This document shows, in pieces, positions 10,322 to 19,929 of a DNA stretch of 64,000 nucleotides. The notes beneath the pieces are model-generated. The model had not been told where the DNA came from and made no database searches. It saw only the letters and a program-made list of their open reading frames with translations. The translations under genes were made by a program, and so were the position numbers. Every line of letters starts with the position of its first letter. The first letter of the stretch is position 1. Location of the stretch: positions 62,001 through 126,000 of the forward strand of contig CAJTIR010000001.1 of the NCBI GenBank assembly GCA_910576385.1. The letters are read 5' to 3'. The DNA comes from Lachnospiraceae bacterium (lineage in GTDB: Bacteria; Bacillota; Clostridia; Lachnospirales; Lachnospiraceae).

Positions 10322-11255
10322 ATATTTGTTTGTGTTTTGTATGCTGCTTGCCATTACCTTGGCAGGCGGTATTTTTACAGGAGCATATATCCGCTTGGAG
10401 GATAGACGGGAGGAGGGACATAAGTTACATATAGTGACTTCCTTTTATCCGGTTTACATTGCAGCCCTTAATGTGGTTGGGGATAACACAGATGTGGAAT
10501 TAGAGAATTTAAGCGAGCCTCAGACGGGATGTATGCATGATTATCAGCTTACACCAAAGGATATGATCCTTTTGTCTGGGGCAGATTTATTTCTCGTAAA
10601 TGGCGGTGGTATTGAGAATTTTCTCACAGAAGTAAGTGAGGCATATCCATCACTCAACATTTACCAAGCGGCCCAAGGATTGGAATTGTTGGCGGAAGGA
10701 GACGGTCACGGGCATGATGAGAAGCAGCATAATCACTCAGAGGAAAATGCCCATGCCTGGATTGATACAAGGCTCTATGCAAAGATGGTGCAGAATATTG
10801 CCGCTGCGCTGATGGAGGCCGATCCTGCCAATCAAACCGTTTATCAGAAAAATGCAGATCACTACTGTGCAAAGATACAGAAGCTGACAGATCAGTTTGC
10901 AGAGCTTAAGGAGACAACGGCTGGCCAGCCAGCAGTAATTTTCCATGAGGCTTATGCCTATTTGGCGAAGGAGCTTGGAATGCAGACCGTGTATTGTCTA
11001 AATCTAGATGAAGAGCGCCAGGTGAGCGCCAGAGAGACAGCGGATGTATTAGAGGAAATCACAGAGCATCAGATTTCGATTGTGTTTGCGGAGGAGCTCT
11101 ATGGAAAGGATCTGGGTAATACTGTGCAGGAAGAGACTGATGCCGAAGTCTGCTATCTTGATACACTGGTGCGGGGAGATTACAAGGCAGACAGTTATCT
11201 TAACATGGCACAGAAGAATATTGATCTCTTAAAACAGGCATTTAAGAAGAAATAA
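10308..11255 (+). CDS. Zinc/manganese ABC transporter substrate-binding protein (ZnuA/AdcA-like)
   Basis: The start is ATG 10308, preceded by AGGGAGGGA; the open frame upstream to 10242 overlaps engB. The 315-residue protein has one N-terminal hydrophobic segment (about 5-28) that anchors or exports it. It then shows the cluster A-1 metal-binding fold: His77 in GCMHDYQL, a His/Asp/Glu-rich loop at 133-149 (GHGHDEKQHNHSEENAH) and later FHEAYAYLAKELG. The His-rich loop points to zinc rather than manganese. No lipobox cysteine is obvious at the end of the signal segment. It heads a three-gene transporter with the ATPase and permease. Confidence 0.88.
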   Translation: MRKRKYLFVFCMLLAITLAGGIFTGAYIRLEDRREEGHKLHIVTSFYPVYIAALNVVGDNTDVELENLSEPQTGCMHDYQLTPKDMILLSGADLFLVNGGGIENFLTEVSEAYPSLNIYQAAQGLELLAEGDGHGHDEKQHNHSEENAHAWIDTRLYAKMVQNIAAALMEADPANQTVYQKNADHYCAKIQKLTDQFAELKETTAGQPAVIFHEAYAYLAKELGMQTVYCLNLDEERQVSARETADVLEEITEHQISIVFAEELYGKDLGNTVQEETDAEVCYLDTLVRGDYKADSYLNMAQKNIDLLKQAFKKK

Positions 11256-11266
11256 GGAGGTTCTTT

Positions 11267-12013
11267 TTGCGAAAAATGATCAGACCCTGCGGGCTGCACT
11301 GTATAAAAATCAATCATCTTGGTGTAACCCTGGGAGGACAAGAAATCTTAAAGGATATCAATCTGCATATTCACTGTGGAAGTCTAAATGCTGTGATTGG
11401 ACGCAATGGCGCCGGAAAATCAACGTTGATTCGCGCGATTTTAGGTGATATTTCCCATACTGGAAATATTGAATTTAAGGATCGGGAAAATGGACGTATT
11501 CAGAAATTGAAAATTGGTTATGTGCCTCAGTCTATGAATGTGGAAAAACAGACCCCGGTTAGCGTCTATGATATGATCGCGGCTTATCAGAGCAATGTTC
11601 CAGTATTTTTCATGCGGGGGCCAAAGATTCGCCAAAAGATTTTGGAACATCTCAGAATATTTGAGGCAGATTATTTGATGGATAAACAGGTCTGCAATCT
11701 TTCTGGCGGTGAGCAGCAGAGAGTATTATTGTCTATGGCGCTGATGGATTCGCCTAATTTACTATTGCTGGATGAGCCAGTTTCTGGAATTGACCAGAAT
11801 GGCATGGATTTGTTTTACAAGACGATATATCATTTGAAAGAGAATTATGATCTTGCAGTAATCTTAATCTCCCATGATTTGGATTATGTGCGCCGTTATG
11901 CAGATCAGGCGATTTTAATTGATCAAACTGTGTTAAAACAGGGCAGCGTCAAAGAAGTGTTTGGCAGTCGGGAATTTGCACAGGTGTTCCAGTATGGAAA
12001 GGGGGAAACATAA
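11267..12013 (+). CDS. Zinc/manganese ABC transporter ATP-binding protein (ZnuC-like)
   Basis: The TTG at 11267 is preferred as start because AAGGAGG ends six bases upstream; the ATG at 11276 would be 15 bases from it. The 248-residue ATPase has Walker A GRNGAGKS, signature LSGGEQQR, Walker B LLLLDEP and the H-loop SHDLDYV. Together with the preceding metal-binding protein and the following membrane permease it forms a family 9 (A-1) metal importer powered by ATP at the cytoplasmic face. The spacing (12 bases before, none after) shows a single operon. Confidence 0.9.
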   Translation: MRKMIRPCGLHCIKINHLGVTLGGQEILKDINLHIHCGSLNAVIGRNGAGKSTLIRAILGDISHTGNIEFKDRENGRIQKLKIGYVPQSMNVEKQTPVSVYDMIAAYQSNVPVFFMRGPKIRQKILEHLRIFEADYLMDKQVCNLSGGEQQRVLLSMALMDSPNLLLLDEPVSGIDQNGMDLFYKTIYHLKENYDLAVILISHDLDYVRRYADQAILIDQTVLKQGSVKEVFGSREFAQVFQYGKGET

Positions 12014-12826
12014 ATGAGTATGTTCTCCTGGCTGCACTATGATTTTATGAAATATGCTTTTTTGGCAATTTTAATTATCACACCTTTATTTGGAGTGATG
12101 GGAACAATGATTGTCAATAATAAAATGGCATTCTTTTCAGATGCCCTTGGCCATTCTGCCTTGACAGGGATTGCCGTTGGTGTAGTATTTGGGGTCAACG
12201 ATACCAATATTTCGATGGTAGTGTTTGCGGTTGTATTCGCGTTACTCTTAAATAAGATTAGCAGCAAGGTGGCAGCTTCCACAGATACCGTAATCTCCGT
12301 ATTTTCTTCCTTTAGTATTGCCATAGGACTGGCGATCTTATCAAAAGGAGGAAATTTCAGTAAATATTCCAGTATTTTAGTGGGGGATATTTTAAGTATC
12401 ACACCACTAGAACTTTGGTATTTGTTGGTGATTTTATTGGTGACAGTGCTCTTTTGGCTAATTGGTTTTAATAAGCTTTTGGCAGTCAGTCTAAATCGCA
12501 CCTTAGCCAAAAGCCGCCACATTTCCGTAGCATGGATGGAAAATTTATTTGCAGTCTTGACCGCTTTGATTGTGATGCTGTCCATTAAGTGGGTGGGGAT
12601 TTTGATTATCAATGCTCTGTTAATTCTTCCGGCGGCATCGTCACGCAATATTTCCGAAAATATGCGGGAATATCATTTCTTTTCCATTCTGTTTTCGATG
12701 TTTTCTGGTAACTTAGGATTGATTATCTCTTATTATGTAAATGTGGCCACTGGCCCTACGATTGTAATTTTAGCTTCCATTATTTATTTTATTACGTATT
12801 GGTGGGGCAGGCGCAATCACATTTAG
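12014..12826 (+). CDS. Zinc/manganese ABC transporter permease (ZnuB-like)
   Basis: The ATG follows the ATPase stop codon directly. The 270-residue protein has about eight hydrophobic helices and the family features FFSDALGHSALTGIAVG near 37-53 and the GILIINALLILPAA segment around 195-210, both typical of ABC-3 metal permeases. It forms the membrane pore of the importer. No Zur or MntR operator is obvious upstream, since the operon reads through from engB. Confidence 0.92.
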   Translation: MSMFSWLHYDFMKYAFLAILIITPLFGVMGTMIVNNKMAFFSDALGHSALTGIAVGVVFGVNDTNISMVVFAVVFALLLNKISSKVAASTDTVISVFSSFSIAIGLAILSKGGNFSKYSSILVGDILSITPLELWYLLVILLVTVLFWLIGFNKLLAVSLNRTLAKSRHISVAWMENLFAVLTALIVMLSIKWVGILIINALLILPAASSRNISENMREYHFFSILFSMFSGNLGLIISYYVNVATGPTIVILASIIYFITYWWGRRNHI

Positions 12827-12871
12827 AACGTTTAGTAGAGAGGAACACTTGAGTCTGTAAGGGAGGTACTA

Positions 12872-13138
12872 ATGGAACATAGCCACCAATATTTTAAGAA
12901 TCAAGATTGTCAATACTTTCCTTGTCATCAGGGCATGGAGGGGGAAGAGTTTAACTGTCTGTTTTGTTATTGTCCGATGAACCCTTATGAGGATTGTCTG
13001 GGAAAATCAAGATATATAAAGCGTTCCAATGGCAAAGTTGTGAAAGATTGCAGCGGCTGTACGTTTCCTCATGAGCCAAGGAATTATCAAATGATTATGG
13101 ATTTTTTAAAAAAGAAATTAAATGGCTCATGTACTTGA
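12872..13138 (+). CDS. Cysteine-rich small domain protein
   Basis: This 88-residue protein has nine cysteines (13, 18, 29, 32, 34, 42, 60, 63, 87), most in CxxC-like pairs, plus several histidines. It matches the pattern of the Cys-rich small domain family (HxYFxNxxCxYFPCH...FNCLFCYCP...CGxCTxPH). This is a putative metal-binding module, often found alone or next to cobalamin salvage genes. A GGGAGG site precedes the start. The neighbouring zinc importer makes a metal-related role plausible, but the function is not established. Confidence 0.75.
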   Translation: MEHSHQYFKNQDCQYFPCHQGMEGEEFNCLFCYCPMNPYEDCLGKSRYIKRSNGKVVKDCSGCTFPHEPRNYQMIMDFLKKKLNGSCT

Positions 13139-13171
13139 TGACTGGATAAAAAGTTAGACGGGAGGAATTGG

Positions 13172-15373
13172 ATGAGAATTTTACTTTTATTGAGAGGAGC
13201 TCCTGGCTGCGGTAAATCTACCTGGATTGAAAAGAATGGATTAAAGCCATATGCATTATCGGCTGATAATCTTAGACTTCTCTGCCAAAGTCCCATTATG
13301 CAGGTGGATGGAACAGAGGGGATTAGTCAGGAAAATGATCGCGTTACTTGGAAGACATTGTTTGATCTATTGGAAGTCAGGATGCAGAAGGGTGAATTTA
13401 CTGTAATTGATGCCACGAACTCCAAAACCTCTGAAATGAATGGATATAGGGAACTGTGTAATCTATATAGATACAGAATGTATTGTGTTGATTTTACAGA
13501 TATTCCAATTGAGGAAGTTAAGAGAAGAAATGCAGGCAGAGAAGTATTAAAGAGAGTACCAGAAAAAGTAATTGATAAGATGTATGCTAGATTTGCTTCG
13601 CAGAAAATTCCTTCTGGCATCAAAGTAATCAAACCAGATGAATTAGATATGATTTGGATGAAAATGATTGATTTATCTGAATATAAAAAAATTCATCATA
13701 TTGGAGATATTCACGGGTGTAATACTGTTTTACAGAGATATCTGTCAGATCATGGCGGCATCAAAGATGACGAATTTTATATCTTTGTCGGTGATTATAT
13801 TGACAGAGGCATTGAAAATGCAGAGGTTGTGAAATTTTTAATCTCCATGAAAGATAAAAAGAATGTTCTTATGCTGGAAGGAAATCATGAAAGATGGCTG
13901 TGGTTGTATGCAAATGATTGCACTGGAAATTCTAAGGAATTTGAAACGATCACCAAGCCAGCTCTTGATGAGGCCCAAGTTAATAAAAAGGAAATAAGAA
14001 AACTGTACAGAAAATTTGGGCAGTGTGCTTTTTATAAATATGGAGCGAATGTTTATCTTGTGACACACGCTGGACTTAGTACCATTCCACAAAATCTGTC
14101 ATTTGTAGCAACAGATCAGATGATCAAAGGGGTTGGAGGCTATAATGATTTTGAAAAAATAGCAGAAACATTTTATCATACTACGCCAGATCATTATTAT
14201 CAAATTCATGGACACAGAAATACAAAACAGATGCCTACTATGGTAAATGACAGGGTATTTAATCTGCAGGGAAATGTCGAATTTGGCGGCTGTCTGAGAT
14301 GTGTTCAGGTGGATAAGGATGGCATTCATATCATTGAAACAAAAAATAATGTATTCAAAACTCTGAAAATACAAAAAGAGCAGACCGCGGCAGACAGCTC
14401 AGTGGCAGATGTGATTGCCGCTTTGCGGTCGAGCACATATATCCAGGAGAAAAAATTTGGAAATATTTCATCCTTTAATTTTACACGTAAAGCATTCTAT
14501 GGCGGCGTCTGGGATAAGCAGACGATGAAAGCAAGAGGATTATATCTTGATACAGTAAAAGGTAAGGTTGTGGCACGGGCGTATGATAAGTTTTTTAATG
14601 TGAATGAACATCGTGACACAAAATTTGATATGTTACAGTACAACTTACAATTCCCTGTGACAGCATATGTAAAAGAAAATGGATTCTTAGGAATTGTCAG
14701 CTATGATGAATACAAAGATAGTCTATTTATTTGCAGTAAATCCATGATTGAAAGTGAGCATGTTAATTGGCTGAAGGATATGTTGAATGAGAGAGTTTCT
14801 TCCGATAATATTCTTAAAATGAAAGAATATATCAAAGAGCATAATGTATCATTTGTATTTGAGTGTATTGATATGAAACATGATCCACATATCATTGAAT
14901 ATCCAGAGAACAAATTAGTACTGCTTGATATTGTTTACAATCAAATCAATTTTGTAAAATATGAATATGATGATATGTGTCATGTGGCAAATCTGTTTGG
15001 GCTGACTCATAAAGAAAAGGCATATGAGATCGCCAATTGGCAGGAGTTTTATGATTGGTATTACAATGTTTTAAAAGAAGATTATCAGTATAAAGGAAAT
15101 CATATGGAAGGATTTGTCATTGAGGACAGTGCGGGGTATATGGTAAAGCTGAAACTTGCCTATTATCATTTTTGGAAGTTTATGAGAGCTGTAGCACATG
15201 AAACGTTAAATAAGGGCTATATGAAAAAGACGTCAGCATTGACTACTTCAACTGCAAATGAATTTTATGCGTGGGTGAGAGAGTTGTACAATATGGAAGA
15301 TATAGACAGAGTTCCAAGAGATATTTGCACGCTGAGAAGATTGTTTTATAAAATGAAAGAGGTGATAACATGA
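13172..15373 (+). CDS. Three-domain RNA end-healing and sealing enzyme: P-loop kinase, metallophosphatase, Rnl1-like RNA ligase
   Basis: The 733-residue protein has three recognisable modules. A P-loop kinase domain at about 1-165 carries GAPGCGKST at 9-17. A calcineurin-like phosphatase domain at about 172-385 carries GDIHGC (178-183), GDYIDRG (207-213), GNHER (237-241), THAG (298-301) and GHRN (347-350). The C-terminal part shows nucleotidyltransferase motifs of a T4 Rnl1-like ligase: FFNVNE, the putative adenylation lysine Lys501 in VKENGFL, FECID near 563, EGFVI at 646-650 and KLKLAYYHFWK near 659-669. This kinase-phosphatase-ligase order is that of bacterial Pnkp, which repairs broken RNA, but with a different ligase type and no Hen1 methyltransferase nearby. 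The real substrate is unknown. Confidence 0.85.
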   Translation: MRILLLLRGAPGCGKSTWIEKNGLKPYALSADNLRLLCQSPIMQVDGTEGISQENDRVTWKTLFDLLEVRMQKGEFTVIDATNSKTSEMNGYRELCNLYRYRMYCVDFTDIPIEEVKRRNAGREVLKRVPEKVIDKMYARFASQKIPSGIKVIKPDELDMIWMKMIDLSEYKKIHHIGDIHGCNTVLQRYLSDHGGIKDDEFYIFVGDYIDRGIENAEVVKFLISMKDKKNVLMLEGNHERWLWLYANDCTGNSKEFETITKPALDEAQVNKKEIRKLYRKFGQCAFYKYGANVYLVTHAGLSTIPQNLSFVATDQMIKGVGGYNDFEKIAETFYHTTPDHYYQIHGHRNTKQMPTMVNDRVFNLQGNVEFGGCLRCVQVDKDGIHIIETKNNVFKTLKIQKEQTAADSSVADVIAALRSSTYIQEKKFGNISSFNFTRKAFYGGVWDKQTMKARGLYLDTVKGKVVARAYDKFFNVNEHRDTKFDMLQYNLQFPVTAYVKENGFLGIVSYDEYKDSLFICSKSMIESEHVNWLKDMLNERVSSDNILKMKEYIKEHNVSFVFECIDMKHDPHIIEYPENKLVLLDIVYNQINFVKYEYDDMCHVANLFGLTHKEKAYEIANWQEFYDWYYNVLKEDYQYKGNHMEGFVIEDSAGYMVKLKLAYYHFWKFMRAVAHETLNKGYMKKTSALTTSTANEFYAWVRELYNMEDIDRVPRDICTLRRLFYKMKEVIT

Positions 15374-16491
15374 AACAGTCTACCAAGTATTTGAAGATAT
15401 TGGTAAACCTGTTGGTTGCAGTGTTTACCATCGTATTTCTATGTTTTATTTTTCCAAAAATTATTGTATTTTTTATGCCGTTTGTGATCGGCTGGATCAT
15501 TGCCATGATTGCCAATCCTTTGGTGCGCTTTCTGGAGAGAAGGGTTAAAATTGTCCGAAAACATAGTTCGATGATGATTATTATCGGGGTTCTGGCTCTG
15601 GTAATTGGTCTTGGTTATCTGGCTGTTTCCAGACTTGTGGTGGAGGCCGGAACCATGATTTCTAGTCTGCCGCAGATTTATGCTGGCTGGCAGGAAGATT
15701 TTGAGGAGATTGGCCAGAATCTAGAGGTGTTTTATAATCGGCTTCCTGCAAATATTCAGGAAAATCTCGAGAATATTGGAGCCAATTTAACGGGCTATCT
15801 TGGGGGACTTGTCCAAGCAGTTGGGGAGCCTACCTTTGAGGCAGCAGGTAATTTTGCAAAAAATGTGCCTGGAACGTTGATTGCCATTATTATGTGTCTT
15901 TTGTCAGCTTACTTTTTTACTGCAGAGCGCGATCGGATTTTAAATGGATTAAATGAACATATGCCAGCAGGAATCTGGGATCAGGTGTCCAGAGTAATTA
16001 ACGATCTGAAACATGTCGTCGGCGGATATTTTAAGGCGCAGTTTAAGATTATGGGCGTGGTCTATGTGATTTTGGTAGTGGGCTTATTTATTCTGCGGGT
16101 AAATTATGTGCTGCTGGTGGCTTTTCTGATCGCTTTTTTGGATATGCTGCCATTCTTTGGGACTGGTACGGTGCTTGGCCCCTGGGCAGTGATTAAGGTT
16201 TTATCTTCTGATTATAAATTGGCTGTGGGACTAATTATTCTCTATGCGGTCACTCAGATTGTGCGGCAGGTGATTCAGCCGAAGATCGTCGGCGATACCA
16301 TCGGCATGAATCCTCTGGCGACATTGTTTTTTATGTATATCGGTTATAAAGTCAGCAGTATTATGGGGATGATTATCGCGGTGCCTGTGGGCATGATTTT
16401 AATTAATCTGTACAAGGCAGGCGTTTTTGATAATCAGATCCGCTGCATTCGGGAATTGGTAACAGATATCAATCAATTTCGCAAATTCTAA
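15370..16491 (+). CDS. AI-2E family transporter (TerC/YtvI-like permease)
   Basis: The start overlaps the previous stop by four bases (ATGA), so the two are translationally coupled. The 373-residue protein has about seven to eight hydrophobic segments, with the large soluble loop after the third helix and the paired C-terminal helices typical of the AI-2E/PerM family; PFFGTGTVLGPWA is the conserved loop. Sporulation protein YtvI belongs to this family. Family members export varied small molecules or ions, and the substrate here is unknown. Coupling to an RNA-repair enzyme is unusual and may be fortuitous. Confidence 0.8.
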   Translation: MKQSTKYLKILVNLLVAVFTIVFLCFIFPKIIVFFMPFVIGWIIAMIANPLVRFLERRVKIVRKHSSMMIIIGVLALVIGLGYLAVSRLVVEAGTMISSLPQIYAGWQEDFEEIGQNLEVFYNRLPANIQENLENIGANLTGYLGGLVQAVGEPTFEAAGNFAKNVPGTLIAIIMCLLSAYFFTAERDRILNGLNEHMPAGIWDQVSRVINDLKHVVGGYFKAQFKIMGVVYVILVVGLFILRVNYVLLVAFLIAFLDMLPFFGTGTVLGPWAVIKVLSSDYKLAVGLIILYAVTQIVRQVIQPKIVGDTIGMNPLATLFFMYIGYKVSSIMGMIIAVPVGMILINLYKAGVFDNQIRCIRELVTDINQFRKF

Positions 16492-16560
16492 AGGTCTATT
16501 TTCTGTAAATATGTACCTGGGCCGCAGAAACGTTGAGATCTTAAATTAGGGGCAATATTT

Positions 16561-17277
16561 TCAGCCCTGAAAAGGTTCCGTGAAATACCCATAATAGGAA
16601 ATAGGTTCACCTGCGAGCAGCAGATGTGAGGTATCTCCCATCACCTGACAGCGGAAATAAGCTTCGTTGGGCGTGCGTTCCTCTGTGCCAATCACTGTCA
16701 CAGAAGTTGGCGCCAGGAAAAAACCTTGCCAGAGCTGGCTTGGGGTAGTATTGATGAGATGAGAGAGCAAAGCACAGGTAATACCCAGATGACAGAAACA
16801 GACCACAACAGCCTCCTGTCGGGTAGTTTCGTCTGTGCGGTAACGATATCCATCTCTTACATAACCATAATAGGCCAAAAGTTTGTCAAATTCTGTGCAG
16901 ACTCGATGGTATTCTTCTCCCACATGTCCCTCTGCCATGACGTCATTACTCTTCCAATTGTGAAGATCAAACAATTCTCTATGATCTGCGAGAAATTCTG
17001 GATAGAAATCCCAGGGAACTTTGCGTCTCTCCATCATTTGATCCCAGATCGGAGCGTTAAATTCCCGCAGCCATTCCAGAGTTTGGGCTGTGCGCCCAAT
17101 TCTTTTTAGCGTGCAGCTCGCAGTATCCTGGGCGCGTCCCAGAGGGGAACAGTAGAAATCAGTTACATTCCAAAGGGCAGTTCTGTCAGCTAAGATTTCG
17201 GCTTCCCGCCATCCTTTTTCAGTCAAAGAATCTTTTTTATAGTCTGGTTCTCCATGTCGAATAAATATCAGTTTCAT
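16561..17277 (-). CDS. Histidine phosphatase family protein
   Basis: The start at 17277 (MKLIFIRHGEPDY) has AAAGGAGA nine bases upstream and removes an unsupported eight-residue extension. The 238-residue protein shows the RHGE phosphohistidine motif at residues 7-10, an SPLGRAQDTA segment and a second catalytic histidine in VCFCHLGI. This is the phosphoglycerate mutase/acid phosphatase superfamily. Substrates range from phosphosugars to alpha-ribazole phosphate. It is monocistronic and converges on the AI-2E gene. Confidence 0.85.
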   Translation of the reverse strand: MKLIFIRHGEPDYKKDSLTEKGWREAEILADRTALWNVTDFYCSPLGRAQDTASCTLKRIGRTAQTLEWLREFNAPIWDQMMERRKVPWDFYPEFLADHRELFDLHNWKSNDVMAEGHVGEEYHRVCTEFDKLLAYYGYVRDGYRYRTDETTRQEAVVVCFCHLGITCALLSHLINTTPSQLWQGFFLAPTSVTVIGTEERTPNEAYFRCQVMGDTSHLLLAGEPISYYGYFTEPFQG

Positions 17278-17301
17278 TGGTATCTCCTTTTTAATCATCA
17301 A

Positions 17302-17577
17302 GTCTAATCACTCTTGCAGTTATATATGAGTCAGTAGTTATTCCATATTATAGTCCGAAATGGAATCAGAAGCAAATAAAAAATGGGAAAACTAAAAAGT
17401 CAAGTGGGATTGTCATTTGGAGTATATTTCAAAACTATTGGTAAATATTACTATTTTTTTGTGGTTTTTTTGTAAATATTATATATTAAGAACAACTTGT
17501 AAAGAAATGGAAATAAGTATAAGATTAAGGTAATATGTTTCAGATGGTATTTTGTAGTTGGGAAAGGAATATTTTTT
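17302..17577. other. AT-rich divergent intergenic region
   Basis: About 280 bases between two divergent genes. It is strongly AT-rich, with T-runs near 17450-17475, and contains a possible promoter for the cyclase gene (TATAAG near 17519). No RNA gene or convincing ORF is visible. Confidence 0.4.
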
Positions 17578-19926
17578 ATGAGGGAGAATCAGGAACGGCG
17601 ATATACGATTGCCATAATGTTGGGGGATATGCAGTCTGACTATGCCGAAGAGCTATTACAAGGATTTTATACTTGTGCCCAAAAAGAAGACGTGAATATT
17701 GTATTTCTGATGGGTCCTCAAATTCCCCAATATTGTATGGACGTATTTTCAGGGGAGACCGAGGGGGACTATAACTATCAGTTTGATACGGTATATTCTT
17801 ATGCACATTTTACAAAGCCAGATGCTATGATCATTACATATGCGGCGCTCGCCTATTTTAAAGACCGCTGGGAGAAGAAGCGTTTTCTGGATAAGTATGC
17901 GGATATTCCCTATCTGTTATTGGGAGAGACGCCGGAGGATTCCAGCCTGCCCTATATGATGGCGGATAATTATAAAGGAATGCGTGCCTGTATCGAACAT
18001 TTGGCATTGGATCATGGTTATCGGAAGATTGCTTTTTTGAGTGGGCCAGAGTATAATCTGGATGCCAATGAGCGCCTGCAGGCTTATTTGGATGTGATGA
18101 GGGAGCATGGGTTTCCAGTAATTCCGACAATGGTTGCTCATGGGAATTATACAGAGCAGGTGAAAGAGCAGGTAGAAGAGCTGTTAGACCGCAATCCAGG
18201 GTTGGAAGCGATTGCCTGTGCCAATGACAACATGGCAAAGTGCTGCTATCGTGTCTGTGCTGCAAGAAACTTGCGGGTAGGCACTGATATCGCGATTACT
18301 GGTTTTGATGATGTGGAGCTTGCGCGGACGATGGATCCATTACTGACCAGTGTTTCACAGAATAGCTTTCAGTTTAGTTATGTGGCCTTGCGCAATGCGA
18401 TTGCCTTATGTGAAAATAAGACTGCATTTGCGCACAGGATGCCAGTGGCGCTCCATAAGAGGGAGTCCTGCGGGTGCAATTATGGACAGATGCATTCTTG
18501 TATCTTTACCAATCATGAAGAGAAAGAGCAGTATGTGGTTCAGACGGTAGGGAATGTGGCGCGGGAACTTCTGTCCGTGATTCCTTATCAGAAGGAGCGC
18601 AATCATTATTCTGGACTGATTTTGGATTATTTTCATCATGTTTACCAAAATATCTGTAATTCCAATGGCAAAGAGCTTGATATGGAGTATTTAATTAAGA
18701 TTTTAAGGGAACTTACTGCATATAACCATATGCCGATTTCGCTGCTTTTAGAGTATTTTTCCAATGTGCTGCAGGTGCTTTCTTCCAATGCAGATACTGC
18801 CAGGGAGCAGGAACAGCTTATGGAAGTACTCAATGCTACAGAACAATACATTCATTTTACCAATGTTTCTAAATTGGAACAGGAGGTCATGGAATCCAAT
18901 CGTAAAAGTTGGTTTGTGCCGTCATTTATTCGAGATTTGACCACAATAGCGGCAGGGGAGGGATTGTCAAAGGCGCTGTTGCATATCATGAACCGTTTTC
19001 AAATGATGAAGGTGAAGAGCTGCTATATTTATCTGTTTGATACGGCTGTGATACATGAAAGCGGGATGAATCCCAAATTTCCCAAGGAAATGTACTTGAA
19101 TGCCTGGTTTTCAGAGGAGAAGATGGTCTGTTACCAGAGAGAAGAACGTCCGCTTGTGACGGTGGAAAATGGATTTTCCTCTTTCATTAGGCCTGGCGCT
19201 TCCAATATATTGACAACATTTGTGTTGTTTTCAGGGGTAAAACAGTACGGGATGATGTTGTGTGAGGTCAATCAGAAAGATATTGCTTTTTTGCAAATCT
19301 GCAGTCTGCAATTTGGTTCTTTGCTGCGGTTTCTGGAGCTAAACCAGATGGAGCGGGAATCCCAAAAGGAGTTGCAGAAGTCCCTGCGCACCATTCAGGA
19401 ACAAAATCATATTTTAAGTTTTGTCTCAGAATATGATGAATTGACCCATCTTTTAAATCGCCGTGGGTTTATGGAACGGGCGATCCGATGCTGCCAGCAG
19501 AGTGAAGGGAAAAAGGCGTATCTGATCTTTGGGGATCTCGATCATTTAAAAGAGATCAACGATTGTTTTGGACATGCTGCCGGTGATTTTGCTATCAGCA
19601 ATGCGGCCAAGTATCTGCAAGAAGCGCTGCCATCGGAGGCGATTACAGCGCGGATTGGCGGAGATGAGTTTATGGCTTTGGCGCTTTCTGAAAAACCGAA
19701 TTTTAAAGAAGTGGTAATGGGGCATTTACATAAAATTGGAGAGAGCTTTAATAAGCGCAGTGAGAAGCCTTATTATGTGGAGATTTCTGTAGGGATCTAT
19801 GAGTTTTGTTGTGATGCCCAGACCGATTTAAATGAGTTAATTCAGAAATCAGACGAATTGTTGTATCAGGCCAAAGCTGTGCGCAGAAAGAGTGTAAAGA
19901 AAATCAAAACGCCATCCGCGTCTTGA
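17578..19926 (+). CDS. Diguanylate cyclase with LacI-type ligand-binding sensor
   Basis: The 782-residue protein begins with a periplasmic-binding-protein-like domain of the LacI type (about 10-300: YTIAIMLGDMQSDY, GYRKIAFLSGPEYNLDANERLQAY, ITGFDDVELARTMDPLLTSV). It has neither a DNA-binding helix-turn-helix nor a signal peptide. A long middle region of about 300 residues follows, then a GGDEF domain with the intact motif GGDEF at 694-698. The RxxD inhibitory site five residues before it is absent. This suggests a cytoplasmic enzyme that makes cyclic di-GMP in response to a small ligand such as a sugar, without product inhibition. No EAL partner or c-di-GMP receptor is adjacent. Confidence 0.87.
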   Translation: MRENQERRYTIAIMLGDMQSDYAEELLQGFYTCAQKEDVNIVFLMGPQIPQYCMDVFSGETEGDYNYQFDTVYSYAHFTKPDAMIITYAALAYFKDRWEKKRFLDKYADIPYLLLGETPEDSSLPYMMADNYKGMRACIEHLALDHGYRKIAFLSGPEYNLDANERLQAYLDVMREHGFPVIPTMVAHGNYTEQVKEQVEELLDRNPGLEAIACANDNMAKCCYRVCAARNLRVGTDIAITGFDDVELARTMDPLLTSVSQNSFQFSYVALRNAIALCENKTAFAHRMPVALHKRESCGCNYGQMHSCIFTNHEEKEQYVVQTVGNVARELLSVIPYQKERNHYSGLILDYFHHVYQNICNSNGKELDMEYLIKILRELTAYNHMPISLLLEYFSNVLQVLSSNADTAREQEQLMEVLNATEQYIHFTNVSKLEQEVMESNRKSWFVPSFIRDLTTIAAGEGLSKALLHIMNRFQMMKVKSCYIYLFDTAVIHESGMNPKFPKEMYLNAWFSEEKMVCYQREERPLVTVENGFSSFIRPGASNILTTFVLFSGVKQYGMMLCEVNQKDIAFLQICSLQFGSLLRFLELNQMERESQKELQKSLRTIQEQNHILSFVSEYDELTHLLNRRGFMERAIRCCQQSEGKKAYLIFGDLDHLKEINDCFGHAAGDFAISNAAKYLQEALPSEAITARIGGDEFMALALSEKPNFKEVVMGHLHKIGESFNKRSEKPYYVEISVGIYEFCCDAQTDLNELIQKSDELLYQAKAVRRKSVKKIKTPSAS

Positions 19927-19929
19927 CAG

